In this document: positions 18,388 through 26,400 of the stretch, in pieces
Layout: the number at the start of each line of letters is the position of its first letter
How positions within the stretch are numbered: position 1 is the first letter of the stretch
Program-made: the position numbers and the translations under genes
The notes under the pieces: model-generated
The model's input: only the letters and a program-made list of their open reading frames with translations
Told to the model about the DNA's origin: nothing
Database searches by the model: none
Assembly: GCF_027257155.1 (NCBI RefSeq)
Contig: NZ_JAPWDU010000003.1
Span: forward strand, 62,001-126,000
Direction of reading: 5' to 3'
DNA from: Cerasicoccus sp. TK19100
GTDB taxonomy: Bacteria; Verrucomicrobiota; Verrucomicrobiia; Opitutales; Cerasicoccaceae
DNA: 64,000 nt

Positions 18388-18401
18388 TTCAACCAATTGA
18401 G
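18388..18401. promoter_or_regulatory. Operator candidate, site 5
   Basis: TTCAACCAATTGAG has one mismatch to the TTCAA-N4-TTGAA form. It lies between the stop of the large GH gene (18441) and the GH172 start, and with site 4 makes a pair about 71 bases apart. Confidence 0.38.
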
Positions 18402-18440
18402 CACCCTGCCCAAACAACCAATAAATAAAGTGGCTACGGC

Positions 18441-21400
18441 TTAAGGAGCTGGCTGCACAAACCCATCGCTAACCGTGTTGATTACAGTCATCTCTGCGGG
18501 AATCGCGCTTAGATCGACTTCGGGGTGATCATCGCCATACCAGAGCACCGGGGTGGCACCACCAACAAACCGCATTTCATCAATGCCCAAAGAATAGAAT
18601 GGCCCCGCGTTTGCCGAGATCAAGGTGACCTTCAACAACTGGCTTAAGTCAACAGCACCAAAGTCACTCAGCGGTATCGTTACTTTCACCCACTGTCCGT
18701 CGATAGTAGTTTCATAATTCGACACCGGAACGGCAATCTTTACCGCAGAGGCATCTGCCAGCTCAATTTTTAGGCGCGTCCAATCAATCGGATAAGTAAG
18801 ATCGAAGCACTTTAAATAGAACTCAATGTCGGTATTGGAAGGCGATGCGCCAAGGACGTCCTTCGGCAACCTCTCCACATCATAAAGGATGGAGAAGGTG
18901 CGCCAATTGGCCGCATTGTGGTCAATAGAAAGATACCCACCGGTATCCTCATAGATTAGTGTTACATCGTCCTCACATGTTTTTCCACTATCATCTGTGG
19001 CAGTGAGGCGGAACTCATACGTGCCAAAGGTATCCAGCTCTACCGACAAGTCCGGACCATAAATTCCCGTTGCTTGCACGAGATTCGGACCACTTAACTG
19101 AGTCCATTCGTAGCTAGTCACATAACCATCAATATCGTAGACGTTGCTAACGAAAGTATAGCTGTCTGCCAATGGTCTGATTATCACGTCGACACCCGCA
19201 TCGACAAAGGGCGGCTCATTGTAAGGCGGCAACCAGCCAACGCCACCAGTCGTCTCAAAGGTATGCGAGATGTTACTGTTTGACACCGGATTGATCGGAT
19301 GAGTCTCACCCATCCAAACGAAGGGATCACTGCCACCGCTGAAAATGATTTCGTCCACTCCAATGTCGAACGCATTGGCACCGGCTGAGTTAATGGCAAC
19401 GAAACGTATGTGATTCAAATCCACTCCCAAAGCCGCAAAGTCAGTCAGCGGAATTTGCACCAGCGTCCAGTTAACGCCAATGTTCGTTTCGTAATTGCCA
19501 ATGGTTAGTTCTGCGAGCGTTTGACTGGTGTCTTCCAGCGCAACTTTCAGCTTGGTCCAATCCGCGGTGAGACCAGACGACTCATCAGTCAAGTAAAGCT
19601 CCAGAAACTGATTACCACCGGCGAGCACATCCACATCATCCAACCAATTATTTTCATAAAAGATCCGCAGTGTTTGCCAGCCAGAAGCCGTATTGGACAG
19701 GCTCAGGTAACCGTCGACTGAGGAGCCATCATCATACGGTTGTATATCGATGGAGTCCAGAACAACGCCGCTTGTGTCAAAATAAACACGCATCACGTGG
19801 TCGCCGGCGGTTAGGTTTACCGGCGCGGCGACGTTATCGGCGAACACATCCCAATCCCCGGTTTGAATGACCTGCATCATTCCGGAGACGGTGACACCAT
19901 CCATCAGGACTTTTACTCGTCGATCGTCATTGTAAGCAGCGATTCGAAGATTCATGGAATATAATCCGCTCTCGACAACGGTCACCGAATAGTCCACCCA
20001 TTCACCAGCCACTACGTCAGTAATGTAGTGCCCACCACTGGAGAATTTGTTGATGTCGACGTCGTCGTCCAGTCGATACTCGCCCTTACTATTTCCCGTC
20101 GTTGTATCGTGGTAGGTAATGCCTTCACCACCGTCATCGTAGTCTTCCGCTTCAATCAGGCCAGGAACCGCAAAACGACTGGATAAGTAAGTCGTTCGAT
20201 TCGTGACCGAGAAAGCCACGACATCACGCACCGTGGCACCGTCATTGTCAGTAGCTTCAACCTGAAAAACATAGTCACCTGCTGATAGATTACTCAGCTG
20301 TGTCGCAGCACTCGCAGGCTGCTGAATCGTTGCCGAAGGCCCGGATAATTGAGTCCATTGGTATGCCGCGATGCTTCCATCCGCGTCGCTCGCCTCACAA
20401 GTAACCGTGCAAGCTGTCGCTGGTAGCTGCATTTCGAAATCCTTCCCAGCACTGACTTCAGGTGCCAGGTTGGGGCGGATGTTTTGCGTTCCGCTCAGTT
20501 TTAGGAATACTGGCGTTTCACTCAACAATGGGATCGTTACGGAAGCTCCCGACTGCCCAGCTTGGGACACATTTAATACCGACGCGACACCGCCAATGAT
20601 GTCATCTGTAGGCGTGATGAGCTCGCAATCTTCAACGTAGGGAACCGCCAGTGTATAATTAGTGGTCGTGGTTCCGTTATCAAAAAGCGTATCACGCTCA
20701 CGGCACCAGATCATCAACACGACGTCTGTGTCTGACTTGGAAAACAAGTAAGCGTAAATCTCTGGATCGCCCTGACCAAAAAAGTGGGCACCATCATAAG
20801 CATACTCACCAATGGCCTGCGACATAGCAGTCATATAAAAATACGAGGGCTTCGATTCATGCCCAAGCGTTTTGTCTTTAAAAATCCCTGAGCTGGAAAA
20901 CATCTTGGGACTCGTCGAATTCGGATCAAAGTCATAGAAGAGAAACGCCTTATCGACACCGATCTTCTTGAACAGCGGAAATGTCCGCATGATGTAATTC
21001 GCCTGAGACACCTCCGGCGCATAATTCGTGGAATGCGTACCATCCGGTTTTTCGAAAGTATCCCAACCAAATTCAGTTACCCAAACGGGTGTTCCCGGCA
21101 GGTTTGCGTCACGCCACTCTATCGTCTGCTGAATCTCTTCCAGTCCACTTTCGATAATATAGTATTCGGGCGAAGTTCCTTTGGCTTCTGGAGGCCAGGG
21201 CCACGTATTTGCCGGGTAGAGGTGAGTATTGCGGCAATAAGTGTGGATGTTAATAATGTCGAATGCTTGGCGACCAGCCGAGAGAAACATCATCTCCAGA
21301 AAAGTATCGTCGATACCATTATTGTTTAGTCCACCGGCCACGTGAAACGCATTCGGGTCCCCCTGCTTGACGCCCGCGATCGGCATGGACCCATCGCGAA

Positions 21401-22049
21401 TTACGCCCCGTCCGTCATGAAAAGCATTTAGATACTGTCCGTAGTAATCAGCCGGCCAGATATCCTCTCGCCAGTCCTGATTGGGCTCATTGTGATCCTC
21501 AAAATAACGGACATAGTCCAGTCCTTGAACCTTGTCCGATGTCTCAAGACGAGACGCAGAAAGTCCGCCGGTTGGGCCATAACGCGCCGCCATCTGAGCA
21601 ACATACTCAGCGCGCTCACGGTAATGATTAGGTTCTTCGCCCGTGCCATTATCAATTGGCAACTGAATGCTACTACCGACCCATAATGGAGGATCCATTG
21701 GGACCACGACTAAGTTGACGCCGTCTTCGTTCAGTAAGCGGTAGTACTCGTCGAAGTAAAAAATACGACCGCCATCTTTACTCATCCATTGATAGTCGTC
21801 ATTCTCCGGCTCAAACTGATCCCAACGCTGATAGTTACGCGCCCATTTGAATGCCTGGCTGATATCGGTGTGAGAAAACCCGATGCTGGGATCGTCGATG
21901 TCTTTATAATAATCCTTCCACAGCACGGAGTGGATATTAATTCCCATGAAGTCATTCATGGTTCCAGAGTACTCCGTGTAAGCTAACACGGAGGAGGCCC
22001 CGCAGGCCAGCGACATACAAGTCGTAATGGTTTTGAGGATCGAATTCAT
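18441..22049 (-). CDS. Large secreted glycoside hydrolase (clan GH-A-like) with PKD, CBM6 and repeated CBM-like modules
   Basis: About 1202 residues from the ATG at 22049, with a signal peptide ending near SSVLA. Residues about 25-430 look like a TIM barrel: Glu188 in EDHNEPNQDW fits the acid/base and Glu326 in VWVTEFGWD the nucleophile of clan GH-A. A beta-sandwich, a PKD-like domain (about 550-620), a CBM6 (IEAEDYDDGGEGITYHD to VVLDSIDIQ, about 645-760), a CBM-like module (about 775-900), a second PKD-like domain (about 960-1050) and a second copy of the CBM-like module (about 1065-1180) follow. It likely cuts an extracellular polysaccharide while anchored by several binding domains. The GH family is unassigned; agarase/porphyranase-like families are a guess. 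A TTG start at 22091 is possible but less likely. Confidence 0.78.
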   Translation of the reverse strand: MNSILKTITTCMSLACGASSVLAYTEYSGTMNDFMGINIHSVLWKDYYKDIDDPSIGFSHTDISQAFKWARNYQRWDQFEPENDDYQWMSKDGGRIFYFDEYYRLLNEDGVNLVVVPMDPPLWVGSSIQLPIDNGTGEEPNHYRERAEYVAQMAARYGPTGGLSASRLETSDKVQGLDYVRYFEDHNEPNQDWREDIWPADYYGQYLNAFHDGRGVIRDGSMPIAGVKQGDPNAFHVAGGLNNNGIDDTFLEMMFLSAGRQAFDIINIHTYCRNTHLYPANTWPWPPEAKGTSPEYYIIESGLEEIQQTIEWRDANLPGTPVWVTEFGWDTFEKPDGTHSTNYAPEVSQANYIMRTFPLFKKIGVDKAFLFYDFDPNSTSPKMFSSSGIFKDKTLGHESKPSYFYMTAMSQAIGEYAYDGAHFFGQGDPEIYAYLFSKSDTDVVLMIWCRERDTLFDNGTTTTNYTLAVPYVEDCELITPTDDIIGGVASVLNVSQAGQSGASVTIPLLSETPVFLKLSGTQNIRPNLAPEVSAGKDFEMQLPATACTVTCEASDADGSIAAYQWTQLSGPSATIQQPASAATQLSNLSAGDYVFQVEATDNDGATVRDVVAFSVTNRTTYLSSRFAVPGLIEAEDYDDGGEGITYHDTTTGNSKGEYRLDDDVDINKFSSGGHYITDVVAGEWVDYSVTVVESGLYSMNLRIAAYNDDRRVKVLMDGVTVSGMMQVIQTGDWDVFADNVAAPVNLTAGDHVMRVYFDTSGVVLDSIDIQPYDDGSSVDGYLSLSNTASGWQTLRIFYENNWLDDVDVLAGGNQFLELYLTDESSGLTADWTKLKVALEDTSQTLAELTIGNYETNIGVNWTLVQIPLTDFAALGVDLNHIRFVAINSAGANAFDIGVDEIIFSGGSDPFVWMGETHPINPVSNSNISHTFETTGGVGWLPPYNEPPFVDAGVDVIIRPLADSYTFVSNVYDIDGYVTSYEWTQLSGPNLVQATGIYGPDLSVELDTFGTYEFRLTATDDSGKTCEDDVTLIYEDTGGYLSIDHNAANWRTFSILYDVERLPKDVLGASPSNTDIEFYLKCFDLTYPIDWTRLKIELADASAVKIAVPVSNYETTIDGQWVKVTIPLSDFGAVDLSQLLKVTLISANAGPFYSLGIDEMRFVGGATPVLWYGDDHPEVDLSAIPAEMTVINTVSDGFVQPAP

Positions 22050-22050
22050 A

Positions 22051-22073
22051 GTGGGGTATCGGGTTGTGGGGTT
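22051..22073 (-). promoter_or_regulatory. C-rich leader motif before the large GH gene
   Basis: On the coding strand AACCCCAC (22066-22073) and ACCCCAC (22051-22057) precede the ATG at 22049; there is no Shine-Dalgarno sequence. Similar motifs precede the PEP-CTERM and tandem-esterase genes. Confidence 0.3.
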
Positions 22074-22087
22074 AGTTAAAATAAAGC

Positions 22088-25000
22088 TCAAGGTCCGTCA
22101 TTGCGAATGATCCGTAGCCGCATAAAACGGCCACTGGGCGATATGCTGATTGGCGTGGCGTCGACGACCGAAACGCTAATTACCTCGGAGCCAGTTTCGG
22201 CAATCGATTCCGTTCCGCCATCGACATCCAAAAACGGAGCGCCTCCCACGCTACGGGCAATAACCGTCCAGGGCCCGCTAAGGCCATCAGCGGCAATTAC
22301 CTCGTAAATCAGATCTGTGCGCGCGGGTATTCGCTTAAAAAGAAAACTGAGATGAGCCCCATCGAATGCCGCCGCAGGACGGCTTACTGCTGAAGGTTCC
22401 TTGGGGTCGTGCCCCAACGCATATTCAATCAGGTTGGATAGGCCATCGCTATCGGGATCTGCCTCATCACTGCTTATTGCAGGATCGCCCAGTTCTTGTT
22501 CAGTAAAGTGCTCTCCTTGCCAATCGTTGTATGGATCATTGTTCTCAACGATGATCGTCACCGAATCACTGCCACTCAGCTCGCCATCGTTCGCCAGCAA
22601 TCTCAATTCATACTCACCGGTCTCGGAGAAAGTAGCCGTCGTCACTGCGGCTGCAGGATCTGCAAAAACAACACTTCCCGGACCGCTAACTTTGCTCCAC
22701 AAAGTCTCGGGCACGGAATACAAAGGCAGACCATCATCATCCACGGTTCCAGTCAGCGAAACGCCAACCCCGAATGCGACAGTTTGAGCCGCTCCCGCAT
22801 CCACCACCGGAGCCAAGTTATCCGGTAGCGATTCGACGTGACTGATCGTGAAGTTATCAAGCAACATGGTAAAATCGCCGCCCACCGCGACACGCAATCG
22901 CATGTCCACCGGAGAGGTGTTGGGATAACGTCGGCTCACATTTTCGATCAATGGCTCGACGCCCACGAACAAGCTTTGAGAACCCGCATCGATCGTACGC
23001 ACAACGCCATTGGGGTCGATGAAAGGCGCAGCCTCGGAGGTGGTATTTACGTACCAGGAAACCGTTTGCAGAGAGCCGTCCGATGGATAGTCCCCCCGGC
23101 GGTCTCCCTCGATGCCAAAGCGAAAACGCCCCGTCGTGTTACCCGCAATTTCCAGGCGGGCCGATCGTTGATAGGATGGCGTGTCCGCATTGTAGCCCAC
23201 TATTTCATCGCCGAAGCTACCGATATCGATGTGGGCCAGCGTATTCTTTACGTTGGGCGTATTGAGGAAGCCAACGTCAAACGTCATCCGTATGACTTGC
23301 GGCGTAGGGCTAAGATCTGTCCAACGCATTAGCCCTGCCCCATTCGCACTGGATGTGCTGTTTGCGCGCACCAGCTTAAGAACGCCGTTATCAATGCTCC
23401 AGTTGCCTCCATCAGCATTAGCGCCAATATTATTCCACTGACCACCATTGGGAGCTGACGCATCGTAGTAGTCGCCAAGCAGCGATGAGGCGTCAAAGTC
23501 TTGGGCGAATAAAGCTGTTTGAGGTGCGGGATAAGCATCGCCGACAATCACCGACACTGCCGCCGTCGCGTTTTCGAATCCGTCCGTCACGGTGTAAGTG
23601 AAGGAGTCCTCACCGCTAAAGCCAGGATCCGGGCGGTAACGAATGACGCCATCATAAAGGCGCGCCTGCCCATGCTGCGGCGCATCCACTGAAAGCAAAC
23701 GAACGATAGTAGGACTCTCGTCCGGATCACTGTCATTGAGCAAAACCGGTAAATCTACCGCCACATCTTGGTAAGTGGCCAATGTATCATCCTGCGGCGC
23801 AGGTGGCTCATTTTGCCAAACCCGCAGAAAAGCCTGCGCATAGTTGCCTGCATTATCAAAAACAGTGATCGTGATGAAATTCACGCCGCTTAGGAGCGGT
23901 ATATCATTGGCCGTCCATGAGGAGGTTCCGACTCCCGAACCGGAAAAGCCACGATCAGACGACCACACGACATTCGTCACGCCGACATTATCTGACGCGG
24001 TTCCACTGATTGTAATACTGTCCAAGGTAGTTAAATAACCGCCATCGGTGGCTACCGGCGTAGCGATGGTCAGCATAGGCGGTGTTTCATCGCCTGACGG
24101 CACCGAGAAATCATTGACCACAATCGGCGCATTGAAGGTAGTGCTACCACCCGCCAAACCAGGCGCGAAATCAGTACCGGACGCGATGATATTGATTAGA
24201 TTGTCCCCACTTCGCAGTGGCACATCACTCACAGTCCAGGTATCGGTTCCCGTCGCAATGCCACTGCTTTCCGCATCGCTCTCCCAGCTAACCTGCGTAG
24301 TCTGCAGGCTGCTGTCGCGGATAAAACCTTCCGCACTCAACGTGGCACCGACGCGAACCAACGTCATCTCCACAAAAGGAAGCGTCATCGACTGCTGTCC
24401 GCGCCGCTGTGAAAACATCCAGTCGACCAAGGGCGGCGTCGCGTAAGCTTCACTCCATATTGCGTGACCACCTTCGTCATAACGCGTGTAAATCGCGCGG
24501 TCTCCATTGTTTCGCGTTTCCTGAATGTTGGCATCTGTGCCATTGCCTGCCGTTGGGTCGATCACTCGATCATTACCGGCATGCAACGCCCAAACCGGAA
24601 TGCCTTGAATATTGTGATTGGGACCCCACCCGCACACTGGCACCATGGCTGCGATTTGACCTGAGTTTCGGTTTACGAAGTCCCAAGTGGAATTGCCGCC
24701 CAGCGAAATGCCCGTTACGTAGATGCGATCCGGGTCGATGTTATACTCACTCAGTATTTGCTGAAGCAGCTCCTCTTTCTGTTCACGTCTCAGTGCGTCC
24801 ACCCATGTCTTTACCGGAGTCTGCGGGGCCAGCATGAATGCTGGGTGTTTTTCACGATTCTCCGCCGTGACAAACACCAGCGGATCTGGAATCCCGTCTA
24901 GCTGCGATTGATTATTCGTGCCATACTCGCCTTGTCCGTGGAAGAAATACACTAACGGATATTTCTTAGCCGGGTCATAATGCGTTGGGACGAATAATCG

Positions 25001-25216
25001 GTAAGGCAGGTCATCGGTGTTACTGTTCGGGTCACTCCCCTGAATGATGCCCGTTATAAAATCTTTCGTCGTCGCATCAGCGTCCGCCGAAATGCCCGTT
25101 GTAACGGCCTCGGTTCTGGTTATCCCAAGCAGAAGCGAACCGTAAAGCAACACTCGAGCAGTCGCACGAATCGGAGAGAACAATGACCGAGGAAGATTTT
25201 TTAGGGGGGTATCCAT
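22088..25216 (-). CDS. Secreted esterase (PHB-depolymerase/feruloyl-esterase-like) with Ig-like and jelly-roll modules
   Basis: 1042 residues with an N-terminal signal-like segment (VLLYGSLLLGITRTEA). Residues about 55-270 form an alpha/beta-hydrolase of the CE1/PHB-depolymerase type: FFHGQGEYG for the oxyanion region, Ser171 in GISLGG, HAGNDRVID for Asp and GGHAIWSEAY for His. Two Ig-like repeats follow (about 290-470, each with ISGTASD- or VSWESD-type strands), then a cadherin/Big_9-like domain (PQDDTLATYQDVAVDLPVLL), a lectin-like jelly roll with a stretch on AQDFDASSLLGDYYDASAPN, a PKD-like domain, and a C-terminal segment with DPDSDGLSNLIEYALGHDP, common in Verrucomicrobia exoproteins. 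It probably removes acyl groups from an extracellular polysaccharide. Its stop is 38 bases before the large GH start. Confidence 0.78.
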   Translation of the reverse strand: MDTPLKNLPRSLFSPIRATARVLLYGSLLLGITRTEAVTTGISADADATTKDFITGIIQGSDPNSNTDDLPYRLFVPTHYDPAKKYPLVYFFHGQGEYGTNNQSQLDGIPDPLVFVTAENREKHPAFMLAPQTPVKTWVDALRREQKEELLQQILSEYNIDPDRIYVTGISLGGNSTWDFVNRNSGQIAAMVPVCGWGPNHNIQGIPVWALHAGNDRVIDPTAGNGTDANIQETRNNGDRAIYTRYDEGGHAIWSEAYATPPLVDWMFSQRRGQQSMTLPFVEMTLVRVGATLSAEGFIRDSSLQTTQVSWESDAESSGIATGTDTWTVSDVPLRSGDNLINIIASGTDFAPGLAGGSTTFNAPIVVNDFSVPSGDETPPMLTIATPVATDGGYLTTLDSITISGTASDNVGVTNVVWSSDRGFSGSGVGTSSWTANDIPLLSGVNFITITVFDNAGNYAQAFLRVWQNEPPAPQDDTLATYQDVAVDLPVLLNDSDPDESPTIVRLLSVDAPQHGQARLYDGVIRYRPDPGFSGEDSFTYTVTDGFENATAAVSVIVGDAYPAPQTALFAQDFDASSLLGDYYDASAPNGGQWNNIGANADGGNWSIDNGVLKLVRANSTSSANGAGLMRWTDLSPTPQVIRMTFDVGFLNTPNVKNTLAHIDIGSFGDEIVGYNADTPSYQRSARLEIAGNTTGRFRFGIEGDRRGDYPSDGSLQTVSWYVNTTSEAAPFIDPNGVVRTIDAGSQSLFVGVEPLIENVSRRYPNTSPVDMRLRVAVGGDFTMLLDNFTISHVESLPDNLAPVVDAGAAQTVAFGVGVSLTGTVDDDGLPLYSVPETLWSKVSGPGSVVFADPAAAVTTATFSETGEYELRLLANDGELSGSDSVTIIVENNDPYNDWQGEHFTEQELGDPAISSDEADPDSDGLSNLIEYALGHDPKEPSAVSRPAAAFDGAHLSFLFKRIPARTDLIYEVIAADGLSGPWTVIARSVGGAPFLDVDGGTESIAETGSEVISVSVVDATPISISPSGRFMRLRIIRNDGP

Positions 25217-25260
25217 ATCGCAGCAGGAACACGCCGATTAATTTATTTAGACAAGGCTCC

Positions 25261-25374
25261 GCCCTGCTGTAGGGCAAACGCGCCTCAACGCCTGATCCAT
25301 TTAACGCCGCCCAACCATAAGGCGGTTAAAGCCTGATCAGCAGAGCCGGACCATGGCGTCTACCAAGGTCCGGC
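25261..25374 (-). terminator. Cluster of stem-loops after the PEP-CTERM gene
   Basis: Three hairpins follow the PEP-CTERM stop (25388): GCCGGACC...GGTCCGGC at 25345-25374, TTTAAC(GC)CGCC-type arms at 25300-25330, and GCCCT...AGGGC at 25261-25275. None has a strong T-run, so they may end or process the transcript without being classical terminators. Confidence 0.4.
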
Positions 25375-25387
25375 ACTCAAGCTAAAG

Positions 25388-26260
25388 TTATCCGCGACGA
25401 TGGCGAATGACCAAGGCACCAGTCAGCATGAACATGCCGGTAATGAGTGCAAAAGTAGTCGGCTCAGGAACAGTGGTAAACGGTGTCACTGAATCGAAAG
25501 TCGAGCCCATGCGGAACTCGTCGATATTCAAGGAGTCATTGTTTCGGCTCTGTATAATGGAGCGACTAATGGCGGCTTCCGTGAGGTTAAAGTTCTGCTC
25601 ACGGCTAAGGTCGCCCGAAGCGATTGGAGCAATCGCCAAATCAGGGTTCACCCAGATATCCAAAACATCGTCACCATTTGTGCCAACACCTTGCTGCAGA
25701 CGCCCCAGGATAAAATAGGTTTCCCCTTGGGTCAGCGATACCGAGCCAGTGCTTGTGCCACTATTGAAGACTGCCTGAAGACTGCCATCGGTCACACTGA
25801 AGCCAGGGCCATTAATGACCGTGTCTCTACTAACCGCACGGAAAAATACATCGGTAGTAGCTTCCATTGCAAAGACTACGCTAAACCACAATTCCGTGCT
25901 GGAATTGCTGAACGTTGAATCGTAAATGGTCTTATCAAAATCACGTCCGATGATACGGTTTGCCCCCGGTGCCTTGTAAAGAGACCCTGGAGTAGTAACC
26001 AACGAGTTGCCACCACTTGAGTAGTTCAGCGAAGAAGTTACGGTATTAAATTTAGGATCCGACGTTCCCGTGCTGCCGGTCACAAGAGTCCAACTTGAGC
26101 CGCCCCAATCGCCTGAGCCACCACCAGTCTGGGTGGTCACGTTTGTGTCCGCCGTGTAGTCGCCAGGGGTCTCAAAGCCGTCATAAATGGCAAATTGAGC
26201 GTTCGCTGCCGTAGCAAACACAGTGAGTGATATACCGAGTGCGTAATTAGATATTTTCAT
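25388..26260 (-). CDS. PEP-CTERM sorting-signal protein
   Basis: 290 residues. A signal peptide (MKISNYALGISLTVFATAANA) is followed by a beta-rich, Ser/Thr/Gly-rich domain (FAIYDGFETPGDYTADTN onward) with no recognised enzyme motif. The C-terminus has VPEPTTFALI, a hydrophobic segment and the basic end RHRRG, the three-part PEP-CTERM signal cut by an exosortase in bacteria with extracellular polysaccharide. It is therefore probably handed to the cell surface or matrix. It lies between two secreted esterase genes, which suggests a binding or structural role in glycan handling. Its start is preceded by AACCCCTC 10 bases upstream. No exosortase gene is in this window. Confidence 0.82.
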   Translation of the reverse strand: MKISNYALGISLTVFATAANAQFAIYDGFETPGDYTADTNVTTQTGGGSGDWGGSSWTLVTGSTGTSDPKFNTVTSSLNYSSGGNSLVTTPGSLYKAPGANRIIGRDFDKTIYDSTFSNSSTELWFSVVFAMEATTDVFFRAVSRDTVINGPGFSVTDGSLQAVFNSGTSTGSVSLTQGETYFILGRLQQGVGTNGDDVLDIWVNPDLAIAPIASGDLSREQNFNLTEAAISRSIIQSRNNDSLNIDEFRMGSTFDSVTPFTTVPEPTTFALITGMFMLTGALVIRHRRG

Positions 26261-26270
26261 TAGTAATGTG

Positions 26271-26280
26271 TTGAGGGGTT
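26271..26280 (-). promoter_or_regulatory. C-rich leader motif before the PEP-CTERM gene
   Basis: AACCCCTCAA on the coding strand lies 10 bases before the ATG at 26260, in place of a Shine-Dalgarno sequence. Confidence 0.28.
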
Positions 26281-26361
26281 AAGCGTTTCAAATTGATCAT
26301 TTTAAGGCTCTAAAATATAAGTGGTTTTTGCAATCAGGAGCCCAATTCGAGCTGTTGAATA

Positions 26362-26386
26362 AGGCTGGCGCATTGGCATCCAGCCT
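26362..26386 (-). terminator. Stem-loop after the tandem-esterase gene
   Basis: AGGCTGG and CCAGCCT make a perfect 7-base stem 15 bases past the stop at 26401. The T-run is poor, so the terminator call is tentative. Confidence 0.38.
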
Positions 26387-26400
26387 CTGATTTTCGAGCG

